Source: Sphingopyxis sp.
GTDB lineage: Bacteria; Pseudomonadota; Alphaproteobacteria; Sphingomonadales; Sphingomonadaceae
Assembly (NCBI RefSeq): GCF_016793825.1
Contig: NZ_JAEULM010000002.1
Location: forward strand, 1 to 64,000
Reading direction: 5' to 3'
DNA length: 64,000 nucleotides
Shown piece after piece: positions 48,759 through 57,136 of the stretch (its first letter is position 1; every line of letters begins with the position of its first letter). The notes below the pieces were generated by a model. It saw nothing but the letters and a program-made list of their open reading frames with translations. It was not told the origin of the DNA and did no database searches. A program made the translations under genes and the position numbers.

Positions 48759-49442
48759 ATGCTCCTTTCAGACCGCATCCTTTTTCTCGACGGCGAGGCC
48801 ATCGTCCTCGACAAGCCCGAAGGCCTTCCCGTCGATCCGCCGCGCGACGGCAGCCTCAGCCTCGAGAATCATCTCGATTCGCTGAAGTTCGGTTTCAAGC
48901 GCTGGCCGCTGGCTGTCCACCGGCTCGACCGCGACACATCGGGTTGCCTGCTGCTCGCCCGCAACCCCAAGGCGCACGGACGCTTCACCCGCGCCTTCGA
49001 GGATCGCGAGGTCGAAAAGCAATATCTCGCGATCCTCGATGGCGTGCCGGGAACCGCCAGCGGCACGGTCGATCTGCCGCTTTCGAAGGTTTCGACTGCC
49101 GAACAGGGCTGGCGCATGGTCGGCGACCCGAAAGGCAAACCATCGATCTCGCATTGGGAAACCTTGGCGGTCGTCGATGGCCGCGCGCTCCTTCGCTTCC
49201 GCCCCGAAACCGGCCGAACGCACCAGTTGCGCGTCCACGCGCTCGAAGGCCTCGGTTTTCCGATCGTCGGCGACCCCGTTTACGGCACGGGGCGCGCGAA
49301 AGATCGCACGATGCTTCACGCTGAACGGCTCGTCGTAAAACGTGACGTCAAGCCGTCAATAATTGCCGAGGCGCCCTTCCCCGATCGCTTCGCCGCGCTC
49401 GGCTTTTCCGCTCCGGAAGGCGCGTCGCCAACCCGTGGCTGA
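48759..49442 (+). CDS. RluA-family pseudouridine synthase
   Basis: This 227-residue RNA-modifying enzyme has the catalytic Asp in HRLDRDTSGCLLLARN and further motifs EKQYLAIL, RFRPETGRTHQLRVHA and GDPVYG. It lacks an S4 domain and is short, so it modifies tRNA or a single rRNA site rather than being RluC or RluD. ATG 48759 overlaps no gene. It ends in an 8-base overlap with arfB, coupling two translation-related genes. Confidence 0.92.
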   Translation: MLLSDRILFLDGEAIVLDKPEGLPVDPPRDGSLSLENHLDSLKFGFKRWPLAVHRLDRDTSGCLLLARNPKAHGRFTRAFEDREVEKQYLAILDGVPGTASGTVDLPLSKVSTAEQGWRMVGDPKGKPSISHWETLAVVDGRALLRFRPETGRTHQLRVHALEGLGFPIVGDPVYGTGRAKDRTMLHAERLVVKRDVKPSIIAEAPFPDRFAALGFSAPEGASPTRG

Positions 49443-49833
49443 CATCCCCGAAAGTGCGATCACGGAGAAATTTCTCGCCGGATCGGGACCGGGCGGCCAG
49501 AATGTCAACAAGGTCGCAACCGCGTGCCAGCTCCGCGTCGATGTCTTCGCGCTGGGCCTCGCGCCCGACGCCTATCGACGGCTCAAGACGCTGGCGGGCA
49601 GCAGGATGACCGCCGCCGGCGAACTCGTCATCCTCGCGCGCAGCTTCCGCACACAGGAAGCCAATCGCGCCGACGCGCGGGCGCGGCTGAACGAGCTTGT
49701 CGATGCCGCCCTCATCCGGCCCGAGAAGCGCATCAAGACCAAACCGAGCAAGGCCGCGAAAGCGAAGCGCGTCGATACCAAGAAAGCGCGCAGTTCGGTC
49801 AAGGCCGGCCGCGGCCGCGTGCGCCTCGACTAG
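49435..49833 (+). CDS. arfB: Alternative ribosome-rescue factor B (peptidyl-tRNA hydrolase)
   Basis: The 132-residue ArfB/YaeJ protein carries the GGQ motif at 20-22 in AGSGPGGQNVNKVAT, which hydrolyses peptidyl-tRNA on stalled ribosomes. The C-terminal tail is basic and Lys/Arg-rich (KTKPSKAAKAKRVDTKKARSSVKAGRGRVR) and enters the empty mRNA channel. The start is GTG 49435, inside the end of the pseudouridine synthase gene. Confidence 0.96.
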   Translation: MADIPESAITEKFLAGSGPGGQNVNKVATACQLRVDVFALGLAPDAYRRLKTLAGSRMTAAGELVILARSFRTQEANRADARARLNELVDAALIRPEKRIKTKPSKAAKAKRVDTKKARSSVKAGRGRVRLD

Positions 49834-49849
49834 GGTCAGGACCCCAGGC

Positions 49850-50440
49850 ATGCAGCTCTACCGGCTCGACGCCAGCGCAGCGCAGATCTCCGTCGCTTTC
49901 GGCGTCGACACGGGTGACGACCCCTGGACGGGCGGCTATGTCGTTCCCGCCCGGCCAGCGCCCGTCATCGCCCCCGACAGCCGCGGCGGGCCGCGCCGCT
50001 ACCTGCGCCCGAAACTGTGGGGCGTGCCCCCGCCGCCGCAGGGAACGCAGCCCGTCGCGACGGTGCGCAACCTCGCCAGTCCGTTCTGGATCGGGACACT
50101 TCGCCATCCCGAGCTTCGCTGCCTGATCCCCGCGACAAGCTTTGCCTTATGGTCGGGAGCGGCCGGCACGAAGCGCCAGCACTGGGCCTCGGTGACCGGC
50201 CGCCCGATCTTCGCGTTCGCCGGAATCCAACGCCAGAACGAAGACTGGCCGGGCTTTGCGATACTCACCACCGACCCCAACAATATCCTCGATCGCCACG
50301 GGGTGACGGCGATGCCCGTGATCCTGCAACCGGAGGATCATGAGCACTGGCTGACCGCCGAATGGCGCGACGCCTCCCGATTGGCGGCCGCCTATCCGGG
50401 ACATCTGATGACCGTCGGCGACACGCCACCCCTGATCTGA
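49850..50440 (+). CDS. Degenerate SRAP (SOS-response-associated peptidase-like) protein
   Basis: This 196-residue SRAP-fold protein has VATVRNLASPFWIG with the conserved Asn (about 74), CLIPATSFALWSG and RHGVTAMPVIL with His150. The canonical protein begins MCGR; its Cys2 forms a DNA-protein crosslink with abasic sites. Here the start reads MQLYR, so the Cys is missing, and the Glu of FxEW is replaced by Leu. Crosslinking and self-release chemistry are therefore probably lost. It follows arfB by 16 bases. A noncatalytic DNA-binding role or regulation of a true SRAP paralogue elsewhere is possible. Confidence 0.75.
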   Translation: MQLYRLDASAAQISVAFGVDTGDDPWTGGYVVPARPAPVIAPDSRGGPRRYLRPKLWGVPPPPQGTQPVATVRNLASPFWIGTLRHPELRCLIPATSFALWSGAAGTKRQHWASVTGRPIFAFAGIQRQNEDWPGFAILTTDPNNILDRHGVTAMPVILQPEDHEHWLTAEWRDASRLAAAYPGHLMTVGDTPPLI

Positions 50441-50515
50441 AATTTCACCATATTTCTTCACTTTGCGATAACCAGCACCGCGCTAAATCCAGCGAATCGA
50501 TGGACGGGGCGGGAT

Positions 50516-50851
50516 TTGCGAACAGTGCAGATGAGGACGAAACCCACGACGCAAGGACGGCGCTCCGAACGCGCCGCCGTGCAGGCCCGCGCGCGTTTCC
50601 GCGAGCCGGGACTCAATCCGTTCGATGTCGATCTGTTCGACCTGTCGTCGACCGGCTTCCGCATGGTGACGTCTTTCCGGCCCGACATCGGCAAGCATAT
50701 CTGGGTAAACCTGCCCGGGTTGCAACCGCTCGAAGCCGTCGTCCGCCGCGCCGAAGGCAACAACTATGGCTGCGAGTTCGTCTATCCGCTCCACCCCTCG
50801 GTGGCCGCGCACTTGCAGGTCAAGCTGCGGCAGGAAGCCCTGACACGCTGA
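50516..50851 (+). CDS. Small PilZ domain protein
   Basis: This 111-residue protein has a PilZ core: QGRRSERAAVQARARFREPG (RxxxR region), DVDLFDLSSTGFRMVTSF (D/NxSxxG) and HIWVNLPGLQPLEAVVRRAEGNNYGCEFVYPL. It is probably a single-domain cyclic di-GMP receptor. The TTG at 50516 has a GGGGCGGGA ribosome site at fitting distance, so I list it; ATG 50531 is an alternative five codons in. It is convergent with the EVE gene. Confidence 0.8.
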   Translation: MRTVQMRTKPTTQGRRSERAAVQARARFREPGLNPFDVDLFDLSSTGFRMVTSFRPDIGKHIWVNLPGLQPLEAVVRRAEGNNYGCEFVYPLHPSVAAHLQVKLRQEALTR

Positions 50852-50884
50852 CCTTCGCTGCCCCCGCGCATGGCGGTGGCCCGA

Positions 50885-51310
50885 TCAAACCTGCGGCGAT
50901 TCCGACTTCTTCAGGATATGCTTCCATTCGTCGGGGGTGACGCGCCCGACCGACAGGCGCGACTGACGGATCAGATCCATGTCGGACAGCACCGGATCGG
51001 CCTTGATCGCCGCCAGCGTCACGGGATGCTTCAGGACCCGCACCGGCGCAACGCGCACCACGACCCATGGCGACCCCTCATCGGCGGTCGGGTCGGGAAA
51101 GCTCGCCTCGGTGATCCGCATGATCCCCACGCATTCCTTGCCGATATTGCTGTGATAGAACAGCGCCTCGTCGCCGACCTTCATCGCCATCATGTTGAGC
51201 TTGGCGGTATGATTGCGCACGCCGTCCCAGATACCGCTGCCGTCCTTGACGAGTTGCTCCCACGCATAAGCGTCGGGTTCGGATTTCATCAGCCAATATT
51301 GCTTGCTCAT
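50885..51310 (-). CDS. EVE domain protein
   Basis: The 141 residues match the EVE/PUA-like fold: YWLMKSEPDAYAWEQLVKDGSGIWDGVRNHTAKLNMMAMKVGDEALFYHSN and the aromatic cage region, then PWVVVRVAPVRVL. EVE domains bind modified bases in DNA or RNA (for example methylated cytosine). ATG 51310 is clear. It is divergent from the oxygenase gene at 51428, with a 117-base gap. Confidence 0.93.
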   Translation of the reverse strand: MSKQYWLMKSEPDAYAWEQLVKDGSGIWDGVRNHTAKLNMMAMKVGDEALFYHSNIGKECVGIMRITEASFPDPTADEGSPWVVVRVAPVRVLKHPVTLAAIKADPVLSDMDLIRQSRLSVGRVTPDEWKHILKKSESPQV

Positions 51311-51427
51311 GGCGCGAGGCTTAGCCGAGCGCGCTGCGCGACGGAACCGCCTTTTTCCCTTTAAAGGCTCCGCGGCAACGCCTAAATCGTGACTCATCCG
51401 CGCCAGCCGGGCGCCGCCCCTGAACAT

Positions 51428-52372
51428 ATGGACAATATTCGCATGACTGCTGCCGTTCCCGTTATTTCGATGTCGCTTCCCGCCGACCAATTCGCGCATG
51501 ATTTCGGCGCTTCGTTCGAACGCTTCGGCTTTGCGATGATCACCGACCATGGCATCGACCCCGCGCTGATCGACGACGCCTGGGCGAAAGCGAAGGCCTT
51601 CTTCGCGCTGCCCGAGGCAACAAAGCGGGCCTATCACATCACGGGCGGCGGCGGCGCGCGCGGCTATACCCCCTTCGGGACCGAGATTGCGAAGGGCGCC
51701 AAGGAAGTCGACCTCAAGGAATTCTGGCACGTCGGCCGCGACCTGCCCGCCGGCCACCATCTTGCCGCGCAGCAGCCGAACAATGTCTGGCCCGCCGAAG
51801 TCGCCGGCTTCCGCGCCGTCTACGACCGGCTCTTCGCCGAATTCGACCGCGTCGGAGGCCGCCTGCTGTCGGGCATCGCCCGCTACCTCGGCCTTGCGCC
51901 CGATTTCTTCGACGACACCGTCGCGGACGGCAACAGCGTGATGCGTCTGCTCCACTATCCGCCCGTCGCCGCCCCCGCAAAGGGCATCCGGGCCGAAGCG
52001 CATGAGGATATCAACACGATCACCCTGCTGCTCGGTGCCGAAGAGGCCGGGCTCGAAATCCTCGACAAGGACGGAAGCTGGCTTCCGGTCTCGCCCCCGC
52101 CGGGCGCGATGGCGGTCAACGTCGGCGACATGCTGCAGCGGCTGACCAACAACCGCCTGCCCTCGACCACCCACCGCGTCCGCAACCCCGACGAAGGCCG
52201 CGCCAGCGTCGCGCGCTATTCGATGCCCTTCTTCCTGCATTTCCGTTCGGACTATCCGATCGAAACGCTGGAAAATTGCGTCGATGCGTCGCACCCGAAT
52301 CTCTACCCGACACCGATCACCGCCGACGACTATCTGCAGGAGCGGCTACGCGAGATCGGGCTCAAGAAGTAG
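51428..52372 (+). CDS. 2-oxoglutarate/Fe(II)-dependent oxygenase (isopenicillin N synthase-like)
   Basis: This protein of about 314 residues has VPVISMSLPADQF at the start, EAHEDINTITLLL (His-x-Asp iron ligands), STTHRVRNP (third His) and RASVARYSMPFFLHF (2-oxoglutarate-binding Arg-x-Ser). It probably hydroxylates or oxidises a small molecule; the substrate is unknown. ATG 51428 and ATG 51443 are both possible starts, without a strong ribosome site at either. The low-GC DUF488 pair follows. Confidence 0.88.
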   Translation: MDNIRMTAAVPVISMSLPADQFAHDFGASFERFGFAMITDHGIDPALIDDAWAKAKAFFALPEATKRAYHITGGGGARGYTPFGTEIAKGAKEVDLKEFWHVGRDLPAGHHLAAQQPNNVWPAEVAGFRAVYDRLFAEFDRVGGRLLSGIARYLGLAPDFFDDTVADGNSVMRLLHYPPVAAPAKGIRAEAHEDINTITLLLGAEEAGLEILDKDGSWLPVSPPPGAMAVNVGDMLQRLTNNRLPSTTHRVRNPDEGRASVARYSMPFFLHFRSDYPIETLENCVDASHPNLYPTPITADDYLQERLREIGLKK

Positions 52373-52483
52373 GGCAGACAACATAGATGCCGCAGCGATG
52401 CCACCACGTGGCGATCAACACTTGATGGATAACACAATCTTAGTAATGGGCGCCCATTGATACGTGATCGGAAGGACGCAAGA

Positions 52484-52990
52484 ATGCTGGCTACCATTGG
52501 TTACGAGCGCTCATCGCTAGCCGATTTCGTCGCGACACTGGTCCATAGCGAGATCGAAATCCTTATCGACATCCGTGACCGAGCCCAGTCACGGATGCGC
52601 GGTTTTTCTAAATCTGCCCTTTCGGAAGCGCTAAAAGAAGCAGGAATTGGCTATGTCCATTTTCGACAGCTCGGCGACCCAAAGGAAGGGCGCGATGCTG
52701 CCAGGCAGGGAAGATACGACCTGTTCCGTGAGATTTTCCGTGAAGTTATGTCAACTGCTAGTGCAAAAAATGCCCTTTCAGAGGTACAAGATTTAGCTGC
52801 TAACAAAAAAATCTGCTTGATGTGCTATGAGCGCGACTACAATCAGTGTCATCGAAAAATTGTTTCTGAACATATCGAACGCATGTTATCCTGTAAGGCA
52901 ACACACTTAGGGGTGCAGAGCGGGATTGCCAATGAACGGACAGCCGGACGAGTGCTTTATACTGATAAAAGCGCAACCTCATCGGTCTAG
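52484..52990 (+). CDS. DUF488 family protein
   Basis: This 168-residue protein has the DUF488 features: start LATIGYERSSLADF, DIRDRAQSRMRGFSK, VHFRQLGDP and the Cys/His-rich end part CLMCYERDYNQCHR (Cys111, Cys114, Cys122, His123). The conserved Cys-x-x-Cys...CysHis could bind metal or act in thiol chemistry; enzymatic function is not established. ATG 52484 follows GGAAGGA at 7-base spacing. G+C drops to about 48% in this gene, far below the neighbours. It overlaps its partner gene by 59 bases. Confidence 0.88.
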   Translation: MLATIGYERSSLADFVATLVHSEIEILIDIRDRAQSRMRGFSKSALSEALKEAGIGYVHFRQLGDPKEGRDAARQGRYDLFREIFREVMSTASAKNALSEVQDLAANKKICLMCYERDYNQCHRKIVSEHIERMLSCKATHLGVQSGIANERTAGRVLYTDKSATSSV

Positions 52991-53711
52991 CAAATACTTT
53001 GAAACTGTCTGTTGTGCAGGCGTAGGCCGAGACAACAAGTGGCGCCGTCAATATCCTGTGCCGTTTCGGATATTACAGGATTCTCAGAAATTCGGACGCT
53101 GGAGTTGGATAACGTACCGGTTCGTAAAATCTGATGGTGATCCACGAATTGAAAGTCAAAAGGTAATACCTGAGAGCCTCGTCGTCGGGGACAAGATTCG
53201 TTCATCAGAACGCTCTAATTTTCTTCAGCCGTTGATCCGCGCGTCATTTGCTGACGCCGATTCGAGACGAGAATCTCTCTGCTTGATCCGCCCCTTGGAT
53301 CTGGAATTGACGGCCATAGAAAAATCAGACGAAGAAATTCGATCCGAGGAACAAAAGCATCAAATTCTCGCTGATCAGCTTTCTATGTTCGACAAGACAG
53401 CCGAACCAATGAAAACATGCGCGATGCGCTTTGTCGTCAACTGGAAAGACCAAGACGGGAAACCCCGGTCTCATGAGTGCGACGATTGGGAAACTTCAGC
53501 GGCCTACAATCGCTTCGAGCGAGATTATGGCCGAACACAGGCCATTGAAATTCTGAAGAGAAAATATGAAGAAGAGTATTTCAAAGCTGGGCTAGCTCTC
53601 GGATTTAGCACCCACAGCCGCAGGAATGCTGAGTTTGGTTCTCAGAACCAATGGTTGCTAGTCGGCCTTATCCGGCTCGATCAAAGCAATCAGACCTCCT
53701 TCCTACTGTAG
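52932..53711 (+). CDS. DUF488-associated hypothetical protein
   Basis: This 259-residue soluble protein has two parts. The first (residues 8-90) contains FILIKAQPHRSSKYFETVCCAGV, WRRQYPVPFRIL, KFGRWSWITYRF and DPRIESQKV. The second (about 155-259) contains MRFVVNWKDQDGKPRSHECDDWE and ends with WLLVGLIRLD after a helical segment rich in Glu and Lys. I recall similar pairs of DUF488 and this protein in other bacteria, which suggests a mobile two-gene module, but I cannot confirm it here. No nuclease or ATPase motif is visible. Low G+C and the 59-base overlap with DUF488 mark them as one acquired unit. Confidence 0.8.
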   Translation: MNGQPDECFILIKAQPHRSSKYFETVCCAGVGRDNKWRRQYPVPFRILQDSQKFGRWSWITYRFVKSDGDPRIESQKVIPESLVVGDKIRSSERSNFLQPLIRASFADADSRRESLCLIRPLDLELTAIEKSDEEIRSEEQKHQILADQLSMFDKTAEPMKTCAMRFVVNWKDQDGKPRSHECDDWETSAAYNRFERDYGRTQAIEILKRKYEEEYFKAGLALGFSTHSRRNAEFGSQNQWLLVGLIRLDQSNQTSFLL

Positions 53712-53720
53712 CAAATCGCT

Positions 53721-54125
53721 TTAACGCTCCGCCCAGAAATCGAACACCGCCTGCTGCTGTTCGCGGATGAAGCGCGCGGCCGCCGCGCCTTCCCACGGGC
53801 CATCATAGCCGAGCAACAACGCCGTTCCGCCGACCCACCAGCCCTGCCCGGGCAGGCGGTCGCTCTCGCGCACCAGCAGCACCGCAAGATCGGGCTGGCC
53901 ATCCAGCGCGCATAGCCGATCGACCTCCGCCAGCGTCTTGCACACCGCGCGCATCTTCGGGCGCGTGAAACGAAACCCCAGGTCGCCGAGCAGTTCGGAA
54001 TAACTGACGCTACGCCCTTCGCGCGCCGCTGCCGTCAGGATGGCCCGGATACGCGGCGCATCGCCAAGCGCCGATGCGTCGGCCGGGCGCGCCTCGCTCC
54101 CTAAACCCTGATCTTTGGCGGCCAT
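53721..54125 (-). CDS. Hypothetical protein (winged-helix-like), sphingomonad type
   Basis: This 134-residue protein has RIRAILTAAAREGRSVSYSELLGDLGFRFTRPKMRAVCKTLAEVDRLC, a helix-turn-helix-like region. VLLVRESDRLPGQGWWVGG and DFWAER follow. Similar sphingomonad proteins are sometimes labelled ribose-phosphate pyrophosphokinase, but no PRPP-binding motif is present, so I do not use that name. The start ATG 54125 lies in the end of the DUF1295 gene (25-base overlap), so the two are co-translated. Confidence 0.65.
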   Translation of the reverse strand: MAAKDQGLGSEARPADASALGDAPRIRAILTAAAREGRSVSYSELLGDLGFRFTRPKMRAVCKTLAEVDRLCALDGQPDLAVLLVRESDRLPGQGWWVGGTALLLGYDGPWEGAAAARFIREQQQAVFDFWAER

Positions 54126-54961
54126 GGAATGAAACCCGAGGTGCGCTGGACATAGGCGGCATAATCGGGCCGCGTCTTGTGCAGCCCCTTTTCGAGCAGC
54201 GCCTTGCCCGACCATTTCGTCAGCGTGAAGGTCAGAAAGAGCGGCCCGATCACGCTCGCGAGCGCGATCCACGGCCCGATGTCGGCGGCGATCAGCCACA
54301 GGCCCCACCAGGTCAGCGCGTCGCCGAAATAATTGGGATGCCGCGTGTAACGCCACAATCCCGTGTCGAGCACCTTGCCCTTGTTCGCCGGATCCTTGCG
54401 GAAACGATCGAGCTGCGCATCACCGATCGTCTCGAAACCGATCCCAACCAACCCCGCAACCATCCCGATCCAGCCGATAACGCCGACAGTGGGCGGCGGA
54501 AACGCCCCCGCCATGCGGATCAGCGAGGTCGCGCCGGCCCAATTCGCCGCGCTTGCCCCTATGCCGATCTGCGCCGGCAGGCTGGTGATGAACAGCAGCG
54601 GAGCCTGCGTCAGGAAGACGGTGAGCAGCGCCACCTTCGCCCAGCTCCATTTCTTCGTCTCCATCTGCCGCGCAATGATCTTTGCGTAGCGCGGATCTTC
54701 GCCGTGCGATCGCCAGCGGATGAACAGATGGATCGCGAGACGCAATCCCCATAGGGTCGTCAGCCCCAGCAGCAAGCGGCCGTGAGGGCCCTCGACCCCG
54801 ACCTGCCATGCGCTCCCCCATGCGAGCAGGACCATGCCAAAGGCCCAGAAAGCGTCGATGAACGACACGCCGCGCATCGCGACGGCGATCCACCACAGGA
54901 TCAGGATCACCGCGAGCAGGCCGGCAAAATTGATGCCCAGCAGCGTCAGCGCTTCGCTCAT
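54101..54961 (-). CDS. DUF1295 family membrane protein (steroid 5-alpha-reductase-like)
   Basis: This 286-residue membrane protein has about seven membrane segments and the DUF1295 C-terminal signature TGLWRYTRHPNYFGDALTWWGLWL, then YAAYVQRTSGFIPWPPK. The family is related to isoprenylcysteine methyltransferases and steroid reductases; the substrate is probably a membrane lipid or sterol-like compound. It overlaps the acyltransferase gene by 4 bases (ATGA) and the small hypothetical by 25 bases: a three-gene coupled unit. Confidence 0.85.
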   Translation of the reverse strand: MSEALTLLGINFAGLLAVILILWWIAVAMRGVSFIDAFWAFGMVLLAWGSAWQVGVEGPHGRLLLGLTTLWGLRLAIHLFIRWRSHGEDPRYAKIIARQMETKKWSWAKVALLTVFLTQAPLLFITSLPAQIGIGASAANWAGATSLIRMAGAFPPPTVGVIGWIGMVAGLVGIGFETIGDAQLDRFRKDPANKGKVLDTGLWRYTRHPNYFGDALTWWGLWLIAADIGPWIALASVIGPLFLTFTLTKWSGKALLEKGLHKTRPDYAAYVQRTSGFIPWPPKIRV

Positions 54962-55587
54962 CCGCGTGCTCCTTCATCTTCCGTGCCGACGATGTCGTCG
55001 ATCGAGCTTACCGCACGCTCGGGGAATTTGGGAATGCAGCTTTTATAGGTCTCCAGCACCTTCATCATGTCGGCTCGGAAATCGCCGGTCGGCCAGATCA
55101 GCGGGCCAAGACCGCCCGTTTTTCGGCCATAATCCATGAAACCGACGACCATCGGAACCTTCGCCGCAATCGCGATCTGGTAAAAGCCCGTCCGCCATTT
55201 CTTCGCCTTGCCGCGCGTCCCTTCGGGTGCGACGGTCAGCATGAACTCGGCGCGGCGCGCAAACTCGTCCACCATCTGCTGCACGACATTGCTGGCATTG
55301 CGGCGATCGACGGGGATGCCGCCCATCTGCTTCATGAAGCCACCGATCGGCCACCGGAACAGCGACAGCTTGCCCATGAAATGCGCGCGAACCTTCAGGT
55401 CGGCAGTCAGCCCGAGGAAATTGACGAAGTCCCAATTGCTGGTGTGCGGCGCCGCAATCAGGATGAAGCGCCGCGGTTCGGGCACATCCCCCACCGCTTT
55501 CCAGCCGCGCATCCGGTACATTAGCAGCAGCAGCCACTTCACCGCTCGCGCTATAGGCCCCGGCGGATCGTCTTCGATACCCGTCAC
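54958..55587 (-). CDS. 1-acyl-sn-glycerol-3-phosphate acyltransferase-like protein
   Basis: This 209-residue acyltransferase has a short hydrophobic anchor (residues 13-25). The catalytic block is AAPHTSNWDFV (HxxxxD type), followed by GGIPVDRR and APEGTRGKAKKWRTGFYQIA. It should acylate lysophosphatidic acid or a related glycerolipid. The start is GTG 55587 with AGGGGAGA in front; the longer frame upstream is divergent promoter DNA. It heads the three-gene unit and is divergent from the M20 peptidase gene, with a 109-base gap. Confidence 0.88.
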   Translation of the reverse strand: MTGIEDDPPGPIARAVKWLLLLMYRMRGWKAVGDVPEPRRFILIAAPHTSNWDFVNFLGLTADLKVRAHFMGKLSLFRWPIGGFMKQMGGIPVDRRNASNVVQQMVDEFARRAEFMLTVAPEGTRGKAKKWRTGFYQIAIAAKVPMVVGFMDYGRKTGGLGPLIWPTGDFRADMMKVLETYKSCIPKFPERAVSSIDDIVGTEDEGARG

Positions 55588-55696
55588 GCATTCTCCCCTT
55601 CCACCGCATCGATTGCGCGAAAGCGCCGCCGCGCGCAAGCAGCTTGCAGGCGGCAACGGTTTCTGCTCCGATCGCGACGTTGAAAGGGAGACGCGC

Positions 55697-57106
55697 ATGA
55701 AGAACTGGACCACGTTGCTGGGCTCGGCACTGCTCGCTACGACCCCGGCAGCTGCGCAGGATGCGCCGCGCGCCGACCAGCTCGCCTTTCGCGATCTTTA
55801 CAAGGAGCTGGTCGAAACCAACACGACGCTTTCGTCGGGAAGTTGCACGCTGGCGGCAGAACGTATGGCGGCGCGGATGAAAGCCGCAGGTTTCCCCGAC
55901 GGCCGGTTGACGCTGTTTGCGACGCCCGACCATCCGAAAGAAGGCGGGCTCGTCGCCATTTATCCGGGAACATCCAAAACCGCGAAGCCGATCCTGCTGA
56001 TCGCGCATATCGACGTCGTCGAGGCTAAGCGCGAGGATTGGGAGCGCGACCCGTTCAGGATGGTCGAGGAAAACGGCTATTTCTATGGTCGCGGCACGCT
56101 CGACGACAAGGCGCAGGCGGCGGTCTGGGTCGATGCACTGATCCGCTTCCAGAAGGAAGGCTACAAGCCCAAACGCACGATCAAGCTCGCGCTTACCTGC
56201 GGCGAAGAGACCAACGGCGCGTTCAACGGCGCCGAATGGCTCGCCGCGAACAAGCGTGACCTGATCGACGCCGAATTCGCGCTCAACGAAGGCGGCGGCG
56301 GCGACAGTGACGGCAAGGGCACGGTGATCGGCCAGTCCGTGCAGGTAGGCGAAAAGACTTTCGCGAATTTCCGCCTCGAAACCCGCAACCCCGGCGGACA
56401 CAGTTCGGTGCCGGTGCGCGACAATGCAATCTACCAGCTTGCCCGCGCGCTCACGAAAATCGACGAACATGAATTTCCGGTCGAAATGACCGACACGACG
56501 CGGCGTTTCTTCGCCGAAGCCGGCGCGGCACGCAACGACGATATCGGAAAGGCGATGGTCGCTTTGGCAAAGGACAATGGCGACAAGGCGGCCGAGGCGA
56601 TCGTCAATGGCGACCGCTTCCTCCACGGTAACCTCCGCACGACCTGCGTTGCCACGTTGCTCGATGGCGGTCATGCACCCAACGCGCTGCCCCAGCGCGC
56701 CGGGGCGAACGTCAATTGCCGCATCTTCCCCGGCCACAGCATCGAGAGCATTCGCGACGAGCTGGCAAAGGTGATCGGGGACCCCGGCGTCACCGTGACC
56801 CAGCTCCCGCCAAAGCGTCCCGCTCCACCCGCGCCGCCGCTCGACCCCCGGATCATCGGCCCGATGGAAAGGCTCGTCGCCAAATATTGGCCGGGCCTGA
56901 AAGTCATCCCGTCGATGGCGAACGGCTATACCGACGCAACCTTCCTCGGCGCGGCGGGCATCCCGACCTATGGTATTCCCGGCATCTGGGGCGATCCCGA
57001 CGGCAACGGCGTCCACGGGCTCAATGAGCGCGCCGAAGTGAAGGCGGTCTATGTCGGGCGCGACTTCATGTTCGACCTGGTCAAGGCCTACGCCGACAAA
57101 CCCTAG
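55697..57106 (+). CDS. Secreted M20 family metallopeptidase
   Basis: This 469-residue protein has a signal peptide (LLGSALLATTPAAAQ) and the M20 core: LIAHIDVVEAK (first His/Asp), YGRGTLDDKAQ (bridging Asp), TCGEETNGAFNGAEW (catalytic Glu, metal Glu), a lid region LETRNPGGHSSVPV, and a last His near GVHGLNERAEV. It cleaves small peptides or acylated amino acids in the periplasm. ATG 55697 follows AAGGGAG. It is convergent with the acyltransferase 3 gene, 30 bases apart. Confidence 0.93.
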   Translation: MKNWTTLLGSALLATTPAAAQDAPRADQLAFRDLYKELVETNTTLSSGSCTLAAERMAARMKAAGFPDGRLTLFATPDHPKEGGLVAIYPGTSKTAKPILLIAHIDVVEAKREDWERDPFRMVEENGYFYGRGTLDDKAQAAVWVDALIRFQKEGYKPKRTIKLALTCGEETNGAFNGAEWLAANKRDLIDAEFALNEGGGGDSDGKGTVIGQSVQVGEKTFANFRLETRNPGGHSSVPVRDNAIYQLARALTKIDEHEFPVEMTDTTRRFFAEAGAARNDDIGKAMVALAKDNGDKAAEAIVNGDRFLHGNLRTTCVATLLDGGHAPNALPQRAGANVNCRIFPGHSIESIRDELAKVIGDPGVTVTQLPPKRPAPPAPPLDPRIIGPMERLVAKYWPGLKVIPSMANGYTDATFLGAAGIPTYGIPGIWGDPDGNGVHGLNERAEVKAVYVGRDFMFDLVKAYADKP

Positions 57107-57136
57107 CGCAAGAGCTGGTGGCCCGGGGGCAGGGCC

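Noticed and set aside
53721-54125. Ribose-phosphate pyrophosphokinase label for the small protein
   Set aside because: It has no PRPP-binding motif and is far too short, so that name, though used for similar proteins, is not supported.
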